A stretch of 64,000 bases of DNA, from contig NZ_QAOX01000004.1 in assembly GCF_003050935.1 (NCBI RefSeq), forward strand, positions 310,001-374,000. Reading direction: 5' to 3'. Shown here piece by piece: positions 18,521 through 28,132 of the stretch (positions are counted from its first letter, which is position 1; the number at the start of each line of letters is the position of its first letter). The notes beneath the pieces are model-generated. The model made no database searches and was not told where the DNA came from. It worked only from the letters and a program-made list of their open reading frames with translations. Source of the DNA: Luteibacter sp. OK325 (lineage in GTDB: Bacteria > Pseudomonadota > Gammaproteobacteria > Xanthomonadales > Rhodanobacteraceae). The position numbers and the translations under genes were made by a program.

Positions 18521-19785
18521 GCCCGAACACTCCTCATCATCCGGACGACGAGTCCGCTGGCGACCACACTCCGCCGCAGGATTATCGTGCCGACCAGCGC
18601 GATCCATTGGCGGGCAATCCTTATGCTTCGCAGGCTCGCCAGCCGCAGCCTGATCTCGACAGAGATGCTCCGCAACTGACTTCGAGCGACATGCGACGCA
18701 TGAATCGTCGAGCACTCGGCCTGCTTGCGAGCATCGCGCTACTGCTGGTCGTCATTGGCGTCTGGGCCTTCAGTGGACTGGGCGGCGAAAAGCAGAAGCC
18801 CAAAGTACGGGAAGAAACGGTGACCGTTCCCGATGCGCCGATGACGCAGGGACCGCCGGCACCTTCTGTCCCAACTGCGCAACCACGAGTGGCAGCACCG
18901 ATCGCACTGGCGGCGCCACCGGTTCCACGTGAACCCGACCGAGAGACGACTGAACCCGCGCGCCCACAGGGCCCCACCCTCCTCGAACGCCGGATCGCCG
19001 CATCGGGCCAGGGAGCCACTGGTGTTGCGAGTGGCGGATACGGTGGCCCAGGGAATCCCGCGAATCCAATGAGCGGCTACATTTTGCCGGACCCCAACGG
19101 CAATGCACCGGCGCTCCAGCCCCGGATGAGCAGCAACAACAATCTCGCCTACACGGCGGGCGCCCTTCCGGACGTGTCCAGCGCTTCGCCGCTGACGCAC
19201 CCGGATACGCTCATGCTACGTGGCACCTTCATTCGCTGCGTGCTGGAGACCCGCATCATCACCGACATACCAGGTTTTACGTCCTGCGTCGTGACGGAGC
19301 CGGTCTATTCATTTACTGGTAAGCGCCTACTCCTGCCCAAGGGCTCGAAGGTCATGGGCAAGTACGACATGGAACCGGATGGCCCGCGCGTGGCGGTGAT
19401 CTGGGATCGCATCGTCACGCCGACCGGTATCGACGTGAACATGGCCAGCCCTGGTATCGACACTCTCGGCGGCGCCGGTCATCCGGGTTACTACAACGCT
19501 CACTGGGGTAGCCGCATTGGCTCGGCTTTGCTCATCAGCCTCCTCAGCGATGCCTTCAAGTACGAAGCCGCCGAGCACGGGCCGAAGTCGACGACGATAT
19601 CCAACGGCGTCGTCACCCAGACCCCGTTTGAGAGCAACACAGCAGCTACCATCCAGCAGCTGGCCAACCAGGCTGTGCAGCGAGCGGCAAATCGCCCCGC
19701 CACCGTGACGATCAATCAGGGCACAGTGCTTGCCATCTACGTGGCGAAAGACGTGGACTTCGCCGGCGTCGTGGCGAGGTATTGA
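18517..19785 (+). CDS. virB10: T4SS core protein VirB10
   Basis: 422-residue TrbI-family protein that spans both membranes and gates the channel. It has a cytoplasmic N-terminus, a membrane helix at about 69-90 (LGLLASIALLLVVIGVWAF), a long Pro-rich periplasmic linker and a C-terminal beta-barrel domain (about 225-422) with the motifs LMLRGTFIRCVLETRIITD, DIPGFTSCVVTEPVYS, RLLLPKGSKVMGKY and QGTVLAIYVAKDVDF. The start is a GTG overlapping the virB9 stop codon (GTGA). Confidence 0.95.
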   Translation: MSPNTPHHPDDESAGDHTPPQDYRADQRDPLAGNPYASQARQPQPDLDRDAPQLTSSDMRRMNRRALGLLASIALLLVVIGVWAFSGLGGEKQKPKVREETVTVPDAPMTQGPPAPSVPTAQPRVAAPIALAAPPVPREPDRETTEPARPQGPTLLERRIAASGQGATGVASGGYGGPGNPANPMSGYILPDPNGNAPALQPRMSSNNNLAYTAGALPDVSSASPLTHPDTLMLRGTFIRCVLETRIITDIPGFTSCVVTEPVYSFTGKRLLLPKGSKVMGKYDMEPDGPRVAVIWDRIVTPTGIDVNMASPGIDTLGGAGHPGYYNAHWGSRIGSALLISLLSDAFKYEAAEHGPKSTTISNGVVTQTPFESNTAATIQQLANQAVQRAANRPATVTINQGTVLAIYVAKDVDFAGVVARY

Positions 19786-19792
19786 GAACAGC

Positions 19793-20833
19793 ATGAGCGA
19801 GAGCGCACTGGCCGCCGTCGGCAATGACTTCCTGGACTACCAGTACGAAGTACTGGGCGTGAAGGATTTCCTTGCGGCACCGGACGTCACCGAGATCTGC
19901 ATCAACCGCCCCGGCGAGCTCTATCTCGAGCGCCGCGGCGGTTGGCAGCGCGTGGATGTTCCATCGCTCACCTATGAACGCGCTCGCCAGTTTTGTACGG
20001 CCGTGGTCAACGAGAGCAACACTGGCCAGCGCATCACGGATACGGATCCTGTTGTATCGCTGACGTTCCCAACGGGTCAGCGTGCACAGTTCGTCATTCC
20101 TCCGGCATGTGAGGCTGGTCGCGTCTCCATCACGATTCGCCTGCCGTCGAAGCAGACGCGCACTCTGGCGCAATACGGTGCAGACGGCTTCTTCGACGAG
20201 ATCCTCGAAGGCGCGAACACTATCTCACAGGCCGACAAGGAACTTCTCGAGCTACGCGCGGAGCGCCGCTATGCGGATTTCTTCCGCCATGCCGTGCTCA
20301 ACAAGAAGAACATCGTTGTCGCAGGCGCGACCGGCAGCGGCAAGACCACGTTTATGAAATCACTCGTTCACCACATCCCAGAGGACGAGCGCCTGGTCAC
20401 GATCGAAGACGCGCGGGAACTGTTCATCGATCAGCCGAATGTTGTCCATCTGCTCTATTCCAAGGGTGGGCAAAGCATGAGCAACGTCACGGCCAAGAGC
20501 TGCATGGAGGCCTGCCTCCGCATGAAGCCCGACCGGATCATCCTGGCTGAGCTACGCGGCGACGAGTCGTTCTACTTCATCCGTAATTGCGCATCAGGGC
20601 ACCCGGGTTCGATCACAAGCTGCCATGCGGGCAGTGTTGAACAGACCTGGGACCAGCTCGCGCTCATGGTCAAGGCATCCACGGAAGGCGCCGGACTGGA
20701 GTTCGCCACGATCAAACGGCTCTTGATGCTGACGATCGACATCGTTGTCCACATCAAGGCGCACGCAGGCCGGCGGTACATCACCGGCATCGATTTCGAT
20801 CCCGCTCGCGTCCTAGGCGCGAGCGGAGGGTAA
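19793..20833 (+). CDS. virB11: T4SS traffic ATPase VirB11
   Basis: 346-residue hexameric cytoplasmic ATPase that powers pilus assembly and substrate transfer. It shows the Walker A GATGSGKTT (178-186), the Asp box TIEDARELFIDQ, Walker B-like RPDRIILAELRGDES region and the His box SGHPGSITSCHAGS. The frame is open further left within virB10, but ATG 19793 directly after the virB10 stop begins MSESALAAVGNDFLDYQ, a typical VirB11 N-terminus. Confidence 0.96.
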   Translation: MSESALAAVGNDFLDYQYEVLGVKDFLAAPDVTEICINRPGELYLERRGGWQRVDVPSLTYERARQFCTAVVNESNTGQRITDTDPVVSLTFPTGQRAQFVIPPACEAGRVSITIRLPSKQTRTLAQYGADGFFDEILEGANTISQADKELLELRAERRYADFFRHAVLNKKNIVVAGATGSGKTTFMKSLVHHIPEDERLVTIEDARELFIDQPNVVHLLYSKGGQSMSNVTAKSCMEACLRMKPDRIILAELRGDESFYFIRNCASGHPGSITSCHAGSVEQTWDQLALMVKASTEGAGLEFATIKRLLMLTIDIVVHIKAHAGRRYITGIDFDPARVLGASGG

Positions 20834-20870
20834 CTCTCGAGCGCATCGGTCATCAGACAGGAGTTGTAAG

Positions 20871-21956
20871 GTGGTACCAGGATTGGAAATGATGAGTTGC
20901 CCGAACCTTGCCGTCCCGGCGGAGGTGATGCAACACGTCGTCAATGTCGAATCGAGCCGCAACCCCTATGCCATCGGCGTCGTAGGTGGCCAGCTGGTGC
21001 GCCAACCGCAGAACCTCCCCGAGGCGGTGGCCACGGTGCACATGCTCGAAGACAAGGGCTACAACTACTCACTCGGCATCGCCCAGATCAACCGGACGAA
21101 CTTCGGCCGTTATGGCCTGGACACCTTTGAGAAGGCGTTCGAGTACTGCCCAAATATGGTCGCGGGATCGCGAATCCTCGCTCAGTGCTATGCAAGTGCT
21201 GGCAAGGACTGGGGAAAGGCATTCAGTTGCTATTACTCCGGCAACTTCACCACTGGCTACCAGCACGGGTATGTGCAGCGCGTGTTCGACTCGATGACAC
21301 GAAGCGGATCGACCGCTGCAGTGCGTGCCATTCCCCTGATGGCGCGCGCGCCCGTCCGGATCATAAGCGTTGGTAAGGGCGTCACCAGTGTCACCGCGGA
21401 TAGCCCCGCCTACCGGGTAGCGATGCGCAGCATCCTGGACGCCACCGTTGGTGCAGCGGTTACCCCCATCGTCGCTGCAGCGACGGGCGGCGGTGGTGCG
21501 TACAGCCAGACGGCCTTTGCGACGCAGGATTCGCAGCCCCCGAATCCCTACGCGCAGGGCGCCCTGCCCGGCGCCGTGCCCGGCACAAATCCCGCCTTGG
21601 TCAACACGCCGCAACCGCTTCCCGGTCCGATCCCGACTGACCCGGCCACCGCTGCCTTGATGCGACAGATCGGTGCGCAACTCCCGCAGAACGTCCCACA
21701 ACCGTCGGGGCGGATCCGGACCGATCCCGGTACGGCGGCCGTGATGTCACAGATAGGTGTGTCAGCGTCGTCTCCAGGCGGCAACGAACCACTACCCCAG
21801 CCCACGGGGACCAACGACGTCTTCGTTCCCCAGGTTCGTGGCCCAAACGATCCGGTACAAGGCGTCGCCCCGCAGGCAACCCCGGCGCCGCAGCGACCAG
21901 TAACGGACAACGCCGACCTACGCAACGGAGGTACCGACGGTGCCTTCGTATTCTGA
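20871..21956 (+). CDS. virB1: T4SS lytic transglycosylase VirB1
   Basis: 361-residue peptidoglycan-opening enzyme. The SLT fold occupies about 8-150, with the catalytic Glu in VVNVESSRNPYAIGVVGG, the GIAQINRTNFGRYGL motif and the final CYYSGNFTTGYQHGYVQRV. No classical signal peptide is visible before the catalytic domain, as noted for some VirB1 proteins. The second half is a Pro/Gln-rich low-complexity tail with a repeated PLPQP/IRTDPGTAAVMSQIG element. The GTG start follows the ribosome-binding site AGGAGTTGTAAG. Confidence 0.92.
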   Translation: MVPGLEMMSCPNLAVPAEVMQHVVNVESSRNPYAIGVVGGQLVRQPQNLPEAVATVHMLEDKGYNYSLGIAQINRTNFGRYGLDTFEKAFEYCPNMVAGSRILAQCYASAGKDWGKAFSCYYSGNFTTGYQHGYVQRVFDSMTRSGSTAAVRAIPLMARAPVRIISVGKGVTSVTADSPAYRVAMRSILDATVGAAVTPIVAAATGGGGAYSQTAFATQDSQPPNPYAQGALPGAVPGTNPALVNTPQPLPGPIPTDPATAALMRQIGAQLPQNVPQPSGRIRTDPGTAAVMSQIGVSASSPGGNEPLPQPTGTNDVFVPQVRGPNDPVQGVAPQATPAPQRPVTDNADLRNGGTDGAFVF

Positions 21957-22089
21957 CTTGCAGGCTCGTGCCGGAAGGATACCGGGCGGCGCCACAGCAC
22001 CGTTGGCTGCGCGGACCGCAGCTTTCCAAACATGGACGGCACGTGATGGCCGTCTGTTTTCGATTCAACCGTAACGAAGGAACCGAAAG

Positions 22090-22521
22090 ATGTCCCTGTC
22101 TACCCTCAGCACCACCATCGCGAAGTCCAGGCACCCGCTCCTGAATACGGTCGCCCTCTTTGCGGTGCTCACCCTCTGCCTCATGCCCGAGCTAGCGTTC
22201 GCCCAGAACACGCAAGACAAGGTCTGCGGGTTCTTCTCGAGCATCAAGGGCATCCTCAATGCCGCATCCATCGTCGTCGTCACTGTCGCGGTGATCTTCT
22301 CCGGATACCAGATCGCCTTCGCGCACAAGCGGATCTCCGACGTAACGCCGGCCCTGATCGGTGGCGTACTCATCGGAGCAGCTGCCCAGATCGCCAAGAC
22401 GGTTGTCGGCAACGACACCACCCAGACGAGCGGATCCTGCCAGGACACAGGCAGCACCGGCGTCAGCATGGCCATCGACGCCATGAATGCCGCCATGCAC
22501 TTTCTGCACTTCCATGCATAG
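22090..22521 (+). CDS. virB2: T4SS major pilin VirB2
   Basis: 143-residue pilin precursor. A long signal peptide ends at about residue 38 (CLMPELAFAQ). Two hydrophobic helices follow (about 51-75, ILNAASIVVVTVAVIFSGYQ, and about 87-107, PALIGGVLIGAAAQIAKTVV) on either side of a short basic loop (AHKR). The C-terminal extension contains a second Cys and ends MNAAMHFLHFHA, longer than Agrobacterium VirB2. The last codons overlap the virB3 ATG. Confidence 0.92.
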   Translation: MSLSTLSTTIAKSRHPLLNTVALFAVLTLCLMPELAFAQNTQDKVCGFFSSIKGILNAASIVVVTVAVIFSGYQIAFAHKRISDVTPALIGGVLIGAAAQIAKTVVGNDTTQTSGSCQDTGSTGVSMAIDAMNAAMHFLHFHA

Positions 22522-22828
22522 GAATGCATTGTTCCGCGGTTGCACGCGCCCGCCCATGTTCATGGGCGTGCCCTACGTCCCGTTCTTCATGGGTGCGGGC
22601 TCGTGCCTCCTTCTGGCCATGTATTTCAACTATTTTTTCCTTCTCCTGATCCCCGTTGTCATTTTCATCATGCGCATAATGGCGAAGCGCGACGAGATGA
22701 TCTTCCGTCTTCTCGGGCTTCGTTTTCAGTTCAAGACGCGGGTCAGGAACGTCCCGGACCACGACGGCATGTGGGTCTTCACGCCCAATAACTATCGAGA
22801 CCCTTCACGGGGCAAACGCAAGAAATAG
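22514..22828 (+). CDS. virB3: T4SS inner-membrane protein VirB3
   Basis: 104-residue protein, MHRNALFRGCTRPPMFMGVP, with two closely spaced hydrophobic segments (about 18-57) and the typical RxCTRPPMFMGVPY start of the VirB3 family. It works with VirB4 and VirB6 in the inner-membrane complex. The ATG lies inside the end of virB2 (ATGCATAG), pointing to translational coupling. Confidence 0.93.
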   Translation: MHRNALFRGCTRPPMFMGVPYVPFFMGAGSCLLLAMYFNYFFLLLIPVVIFIMRIMAKRDEMIFRLLGLRFQFKTRVRNVPDHDGMWVFTPNNYRDPSRGKRKK

Positions 22829-22835
22829 GTATCCC

Positions 22836-22862
22836 GCCCTGGCATCCATGCCAGGGCCTTTT
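22836..22862 (+). terminator. Intercistronic hairpin between virB3 and virB4
   Basis: GCCCTGGCA-TCCA-TGCCAGGGC is a perfect 9-bp stem at 22836-22857, followed by CTTTTG. It sits in the only clear gap between virB3 and virB4, so it may attenuate transcription or set an RNA processing point, changing the ratio of upstream and downstream proteins. Confidence 0.5.
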
Positions 22863-22885
22863 GAGCTTCCAACGGTATCGCCAAC

Positions 22886-25351
22886 ATGTTCACGCCCGAC
22901 GCACCCATCTCCGCCCACATCACGCTTTCGAGCCACGTCTCGCCGACCGTCGTCAAGACGACCGGCGGTGATTACCTGCTCGTATGGCGGCTGGATGGTC
23001 TGCCCTTCGTCGGGCGTGAAGAATGGGAGATCGAACACCGCCACAACAGCTTCAACCGAATGCTGCAGACGCTACGAGCGCCCGACTACACCAACGTGGC
23101 GTTCTGGGTCCACGATATTCGTCGCCGTCGCCCGATCCGCGACAGCTCGAAGTTCGACCAGGCTTTCAACCAGAGCCTCTCAAATGACTATTACACGTCG
23201 TTGTCGGGCCAGAAGCTGATGCAGAACGAGCTCTATCTGACGATGATCTATCGTCCCGTGGTCGAAGGTAAGCGCTGGGTAGAAAAAAGCGCCGATATCG
23301 AACGCCTTGAGCAGGAACAGGCTCAGGCGATTACGAAGATCCTCGAACTCGCAGGTAACGTCGAAGCCGTCCTAAAGGACTACGCCCCTTATCGACTTGG
23401 TCTGTACGAGGCGTCGAATGGCGTTGTCTTCTCTGAAATCCTCGAAGTCTTCGGCTACATCCTGAATCGCCTCGATGAGCCCGTGCCGGCTTTGAAAGCG
23501 CCCATCTACGACTATCTCCCTGTCAGCCGGCAGCGCTTCTCGGCCAAGACCGGGGACTTTGTCCTAACGACGCCCGACGGGAAAAATCACTTTGGCGCCA
23601 TCTTGAATCTGAAGGAGTATGTCGAAAGCACGTACCCCGGCATCCTGAACGGTCTGAAGTACCTCGATTTCGAGTACGTCATCACTCACTCATTTACGCC
23701 CATGGGAAGGCAGGTCGCGTTGACCGCGCTGGACCGGACCAAGGGCATGATGGTTTCGTCAGGCGACAAAGCGGTCAGCCAGATTATCGAACTCGACCAC
23801 GCCATGGACCAACTTGCCTCGGGCAACTTCGTTCTGGGCGAGTATCACTTCACCATCGCGATCTACGCACAAAGCCAGGAAGCCCTCTCCCAGCAAATTG
23901 CCTCCACCCGTGCGGAGCTGTCCAATGCCGGCTTTGTCACGGTAAAGGAAGACCTCGCTGTTACCGCCGCGTTCTACGCACAGTTCCCCTGCAACTGGAA
24001 GTACCGCACCCGACTGGCCAATGTCAGCTCCCTGAACTTCCTTGGCCTGAGCCCGCTGCACAACTTCGCGACAGGCAAGAAGGAGAATAACCCGTGGGGA
24101 AACTGCGTCACCACGCTCCAGACGACCAATGGCCAGCCGTACTACTTCAACTTCCATGCCACGCATCCAGCGGAGAACTCACTCGGTGAGAAAGCCATCG
24201 CAAACACGATGGTGATCGGTAAGTCGGGTACGGGCAAGACGGCGCTCATCAACTTTCTGCTCAGCCAGGTACAGAAGCTCGATCCGTCGCCGACCATCTT
24301 CTTCTTCGATAAAGATCGCGGCGCGGAGATCTTCGTACGTGCTTGCGGCGGGAATTACCTGGCCTTGGAGAACGGCAAGCCCACGGGCTTCAACCCCTTC
24401 CAGTGCGAACGAAACGAAGAGAACGTCCAGTTCCTCGGAAACCTGATCAAGGTGCTTGCGGGAAAGAGTGTCTACAGCTCGCGCGAGGAGGAAGACATCT
24501 TCCGCGCCGTTGAGAACATGTTGGATACTCCGATGCACCTTCGAAGCATGACCAACTTTCAGAAGGGCCTACCCAACCTGGGGGACGACGGCCTTTTCAT
24601 ACGCATGCGCAAGTGGACGTCCGGAAATTCGCTCGGCTGGGTCTTCGATAACCCGCGCGACACCGTGGACCTCACGAAGGCCAATATCATCGGCTTCGAC
24701 TACACAGACATCATCGACAACCCAGAGGTGCGTGCGCCGGTCATCAACTATCTCCTGCATCGTCTGGAGTATCTGATCGACGGCCGTCGCCTGATCTACG
24801 TCATGGACGAGTTCTGGAAGATCCTCGATGGCAAGGGTGGTCTCAAGGAATTCGCCAAGAACAAACAGAAGACCATTCGTAAGCAGAACGGCATGGGCAT
24901 TTTCGCGACACAAAGTCCCGAGGATGCCCTGGCGAGCGACATCTCGGCCGCTCTCATCGAGCAGACGGCCACGATGATTCTCTTGCCGAACCCGAATGCC
25001 AGCCGCGAAGACTACGTTGACGGCCTCAAGCTGACGGAAGCGGAATACCAGGTCGTCGTCAGCCTGGACGAGCGCTCACGCTGCTTTCTTGTGAAGCAAG
25101 GCCACGCGTCTGCGGTCTGCCAACTCAATCTCCGCGGCCTTGATAACGCTCTGGCCGTGATCTCTGCGTCCACCGACAACATCGAGATCATGCACGAGAT
25201 TCTCCAGGCGACCGCCGAGACCGAAGGTGTCTCTACCGATGACCTTCGCCCTGAGCAGTGGCTCGAAGCATTCTACGAAAACCGAAAGGGGAGCGGCAAA
25301 GGAAATCCGTCGCCCCGACCCACACCCACGTCATCCAAGCGTGTTGCGTGA
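22886..25351 (+). CDS. virB4: T4SS ATPase VirB4
   Basis: 821-residue inner-membrane-associated ATPase. The N-terminal VirB4/CagE domain (about 1-420) precedes a RecA-like domain with Walker A GKSGTGKTA (about 445-453), TIFFFDKDRGAEIFVRACGG, Walker B RRLIYVMDEFWKIL and the conserved IRKQNGMGIFATQSPEDAL. It energises pilus biogenesis and substrate transfer. Length and motif order match the family; the C-terminus ends in a short Ser/Pro/Lys tail. Confidence 0.97.
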   Translation: MFTPDAPISAHITLSSHVSPTVVKTTGGDYLLVWRLDGLPFVGREEWEIEHRHNSFNRMLQTLRAPDYTNVAFWVHDIRRRRPIRDSSKFDQAFNQSLSNDYYTSLSGQKLMQNELYLTMIYRPVVEGKRWVEKSADIERLEQEQAQAITKILELAGNVEAVLKDYAPYRLGLYEASNGVVFSEILEVFGYILNRLDEPVPALKAPIYDYLPVSRQRFSAKTGDFVLTTPDGKNHFGAILNLKEYVESTYPGILNGLKYLDFEYVITHSFTPMGRQVALTALDRTKGMMVSSGDKAVSQIIELDHAMDQLASGNFVLGEYHFTIAIYAQSQEALSQQIASTRAELSNAGFVTVKEDLAVTAAFYAQFPCNWKYRTRLANVSSLNFLGLSPLHNFATGKKENNPWGNCVTTLQTTNGQPYYFNFHATHPAENSLGEKAIANTMVIGKSGTGKTALINFLLSQVQKLDPSPTIFFFDKDRGAEIFVRACGGNYLALENGKPTGFNPFQCERNEENVQFLGNLIKVLAGKSVYSSREEEDIFRAVENMLDTPMHLRSMTNFQKGLPNLGDDGLFIRMRKWTSGNSLGWVFDNPRDTVDLTKANIIGFDYTDIIDNPEVRAPVINYLLHRLEYLIDGRRLIYVMDEFWKILDGKGGLKEFAKNKQKTIRKQNGMGIFATQSPEDALASDISAALIEQTATMILLPNPNASREDYVDGLKLTEAEYQVVVSLDERSRCFLVKQGHASAVCQLNLRGLDNALAVISASTDNIEIMHEILQATAETEGVSTDDLRPEQWLEAFYENRKGSGKGNPSPRPTPTSSKRVA

Positions 25352-25382
25352 CCCCCAGCCGACCGCATCTGGAAGAAACCTC

Positions 25383-26186
25383 ATGAAGATAGAGTCAAAC
25401 ACCGCGAAGCTCCGCCATCACGCCTTAAGGGCGATCATCGCTGCGGCTCTCACGGTCGCATCGGCGACTCATGTCGAGCCCGCGCGGGCCACCGGGTTTC
25501 CCGTCATCGACATCGCGGCAATCACCAACGCCCTGCAGAACTATGGCGAGCAAATCGCTCGTTGGGGCGAGACCGTGAAGCATTACACGGATGTCATGGA
25601 TCATTACGCCGCTCAGGCCGCCTTCTGGCAGCAGCAGCTTAACAAGCTAAGGGCGCTCGACCTCGATCTATTCACCATCGAACAAGATTTCAAAGTCGTC
25701 GACGCCGACTACGGCGTGGAAGAGATGTGTCCTGGCGCTTCGCCGACGAGCATCGTCGACAGTGTCACCTCTGCCCTTGCGTCGGCCATCAACCCGGATG
25801 GCGACGTGGTGGGCGAACAGCAGAAGATCTGCGTAAAAATGGTCCGAACGAAGAACAGAAAGTACAACGACACGGTTGCCTATCTCGGGTCGCTTCGGAT
25901 GGACACGGATAATTTCCTGCAGATCACCGCCAAGCGACTCGCGGAGCTCGGAAACTCCCCCGGGAACACCCAGGGCCTCACCCTCGAGACCCAACGCTAC
26001 TCCAGCAACATGCAGCTGGCAAAAGACAAATGGCAGACCGCCATGGCGCAGTACGACATACAGCTGGGCCTGCTCGCGCAGCAACAGACGGTACTTAGCA
26101 AGCGCGCGATGAGCGGCAAGCCGAGCATCTGGGGCACCTTGGTCAACACTGCCGCGCTCCAGGGCGCGCTGAGCATCAACAAATAA
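25383..26186 (+). CDS. virB5: T4SS minor pilus protein VirB5-like
   Basis: 267-residue exported protein. The signal peptide ends near ATHVEPARATG. The mature protein is largely helical with coiled-coil-like segments (NALQNYGEQIARWGETVKHY, YAAQAAFWQQQLNKLRAL) and a C-terminal helix (LAKDKWQTAMAQYDIQLGLL), the organisation of the VirB5/TraC pilus-tip family. Two Cys residues (EEMCPG and QKICVKM) may form a disulfide. Position between virB4 and virB6 supports the call; sequence similarity in this family is low, so identity rests partly on synteny. Confidence 0.82.
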   Translation: MKIESNTAKLRHHALRAIIAAALTVASATHVEPARATGFPVIDIAAITNALQNYGEQIARWGETVKHYTDVMDHYAAQAAFWQQQLNKLRALDLDLFTIEQDFKVVDADYGVEEMCPGASPTSIVDSVTSALASAINPDGDVVGEQQKICVKMVRTKNRKYNDTVAYLGSLRMDTDNFLQITAKRLAELGNSPGNTQGLTLETQRYSSNMQLAKDKWQTAMAQYDIQLGLLAQQQTVLSKRAMSGKPSIWGTLVNTAALQGALSINK

Positions 26187-26261
26187 CGAACGGAACCATA
26201 GCGCGTGTGACATCGCGCATTACCACGACGCGCTACCAGTGCGTCAACGGGATAAGGGAAC

Positions 26262-27332
26262 ATGCAGGACGTTACCGCGTATCTTTACTATCGACTCATA
26301 TACAACTTTCTTAGCAATAAGATTGAGACGTTCGGTTTGGCGATGATGGGTCGAGTTGCCGGATGGGTTAGCGCTGTAGCGCTGATCCTTGTCACGATTT
26401 GGATCCTTGTTCAGGGGTATCGCGTACTCACAGGTCAGATGCGCGAGCCGCTTATGGGCCTCGTGATTAGCATGGGACGAATCGTCGTGATCGTCGGTGC
26501 TGCGACGACCATGGGATTTGCCGGAACCGACCTGCACACGTTCCTAACCAATACCCTCGACAAGCAGGTGCATCAGCTATTCACGGGTACTGAGAATGAA
26601 ACGACCTCCGATGCTATCGACAAGAACCTAGCCTGGACGCAGCTTGCGCTCGGCGCCATCAGTGCCGTTCAGGTCGTACCGGGCGACCAGGAATCACAGG
26701 ACGCCAAGTCCCGTGCCGAGCTTCTTGCCGCCTTTGGCACCGCCAGCCCGCCGATGGCTGCGGGCGCAATGCTGCTGCTCTATCAGTTCGCGATCGCCCT
26801 CTTTATCGGCCTTGGGCCACTATTCATCCTGTGCTTGATATTCGAACAGACTAAGAGCCTGTTCAGTCGCTGGCTCATGTATGGCATAGGTACGATCTTC
26901 TCCATGGCGTTACTCAGTGTTGTGGCCAGCATGGTCCTCGATCTGATGATTGCGGTGAACGAAGCTATCTGGGGCGCGAAGATTGCGAATAAGCTCTTGG
27001 GGACCGACGCTGAGGGCCTCAGTACGCTCGCACTGCAGCAGGGTGGCATTGGCCTCCTACTTACTACCCTTATTATTTCCGTGCCGCCTATGGCTGCCAT
27101 GTTCTTCCAGGGCACGTTGGGCGGCTTCTCGCCGTACTCGGTGTTTTCTGGGGGAGCCCAACGACCCGGACCGCAGGGGCAGCCACCGGGATCGTGGGGA
27201 ACACACACGCTTCCTGCGACAACCCCAACCGGCGACACGGGCATGACTCGAGTGCAAAACTTCGCTGCGAGAGGGCCGACGGCAAGCCAAGCCTCAACGC
27301 GGGATGAAATCAAGCCAGCGCCCGCTCCGTAG
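26262..27332 (+). CDS. virB6: T4SS polytopic inner-membrane protein VirB6
   Basis: 356-residue TrbL/VirB6 family protein. Hydrophobic helices occur at about 28-50, 64-84, 165-195 (AAGAMLLLYQFAIALFIGLG), 205-235 and 265-285, with the family feature LFILCLIFEQTKSLFSRWL. The cytoplasmic or periplasmic tail after MAAMFFQGTLGGFSPYSVF is Gly/Pro-rich (RPGPQGQPPGSWG). The tail matters because two more copies of it lie downstream, each ahead of a DUF4189 gene or its remains. VirB6 forms the inner-membrane pore with VirB3 and VirB8. Confidence 0.93.
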   Translation: MQDVTAYLYYRLIYNFLSNKIETFGLAMMGRVAGWVSAVALILVTIWILVQGYRVLTGQMREPLMGLVISMGRIVVIVGAATTMGFAGTDLHTFLTNTLDKQVHQLFTGTENETTSDAIDKNLAWTQLALGAISAVQVVPGDQESQDAKSRAELLAAFGTASPPMAAGAMLLLYQFAIALFIGLGPLFILCLIFEQTKSLFSRWLMYGIGTIFSMALLSVVASMVLDLMIAVNEAIWGAKIANKLLGTDAEGLSTLALQQGGIGLLLTTLIISVPPMAAMFFQGTLGGFSPYSVFSGGAQRPGPQGQPPGSWGTHTLPATTPTGDTGMTRVQNFAARGPTASQASTRDEIKPAPAP

Positions 27333-27345
27333 TAAAGGAAGCAAC

Positions 27346-27837
27346 ATGATTCAAGTAATTCGGTCCATTTCGCTATTGCTGTTACTCGTCGCCTCGATCG
27401 CAGCGCGCGCTCAAGCTGGCTGCCCGCCTGGCCAATACCCAATCTCCGGCCCAGGGTGGAGCTATTGCGCACCCGTACCAGGATACGACTCGGCGAATGG
27501 CCAATCAGCAGCACCCCGCGCGCAGAACAAGTGGCTCTCGCTAGCAATCGATCCCGCGAAGGGAATTCTTGGCGCCGCGGTTAGCACCGTTTCCCAAAGC
27601 GAATCTGAAAGGGCCGCGACGAAGGAGTGCGCTCGTCAAGGCGGCACCGCGTGTACCGTCGACATCACGCAGATAAATGGGTGTGTGGCGATGGTCACCG
27701 GTAAGGATTTCTTGAATACAAGAGGAGGCGCGACTAAGAACGAAGCGGTTCAAAAGTCGATGGCTGCATGTGAAGCCAAGGACAGTCAGTGCACTGTTTA
27801 CTATTCTGCGTGTGAGCTGCCGACCCAAGTCAAATGA
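27346..27837 (+). CDS. Exported DUF4189 protein
   Basis: 163-residue exported protein starting at ATG 27346 (the frame is open into virB6). The signal peptide (MIQVIRSISLLLLLVASIAA) is followed by the motif CPPGQYPISGPGWSYCAPVP and a DUF4189 domain (WLSLAIDPAKGILGAAVS, ATKECARQGGTACTVDI, NGCVAMVTGKDFL, SACELP) with about eight Cys, suggesting disulfides in the periplasm. Function is unknown. A related but broken copy follows virB6-tail sequence further right, so the pair virB6 tail plus DUF4189 behaves as a unit. It may be a T4SS accessory or immunity protein. Confidence 0.8.
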   Translation: MIQVIRSISLLLLLVASIAARAQAGCPPGQYPISGPGWSYCAPVPGYDSANGQSAAPRAQNKWLSLAIDPAKGILGAAVSTVSQSESERAATKECARQGGTACTVDITQINGCVAMVTGKDFLNTRGGATKNEAVQKSMAACEAKDSQCTVYYSACELPTQVK

Positions 27838-27844
27838 AAAATCT

Positions 27845-28110
27845 CGCAGACAACGTTGATCATCTCGGTGCCGATGGCTGCGATGTTCTTCGAGGGCACG
27901 CTGGGCGGCTTCTCGTCGTACTCGGTGTTCTCTGGTGGCGCTCAGCGGCCTGGGCCGCAAGGGCAGCCGCCTGGGTCTTGGGGTGGTGGTGCCTCGCCGA
28001 TTGTTGCCGCCCCCAACGGTCAGCGGATTACCGAGGGCGGTGGCGGGGGATTTAACGGCCGGACATCGTCTAGTCCGCACGTCCCGCAGCCCGATGTAAC
28101 GAAACGCTAG
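27845..28110 (+). pseudogene. Second copy of the virB6 3' end (fragment)
   Basis: The frame starts without a proper start codon right after the DUF4189 stop and reads TTLIISVPMAAMFFEGTLGG then YSVFSGGAQRPGPQGQPPG, matching the end of VirB6 (one residue shorter at VPPMAAM). Over the 37 codons from MAAM to SWG I count 16 synonymous and 2 amino-acid-changing differences from the intact virB6. The tail then differs (ASPIVAAPNGQRITEGG) and ends at TAG 28108. No upstream transmembrane part is present, so this is a displaced tail rather than a gene. Confidence 0.75.
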
Positions 28111-28132
28111 CTAGGAGGAATTGACTACAGCC

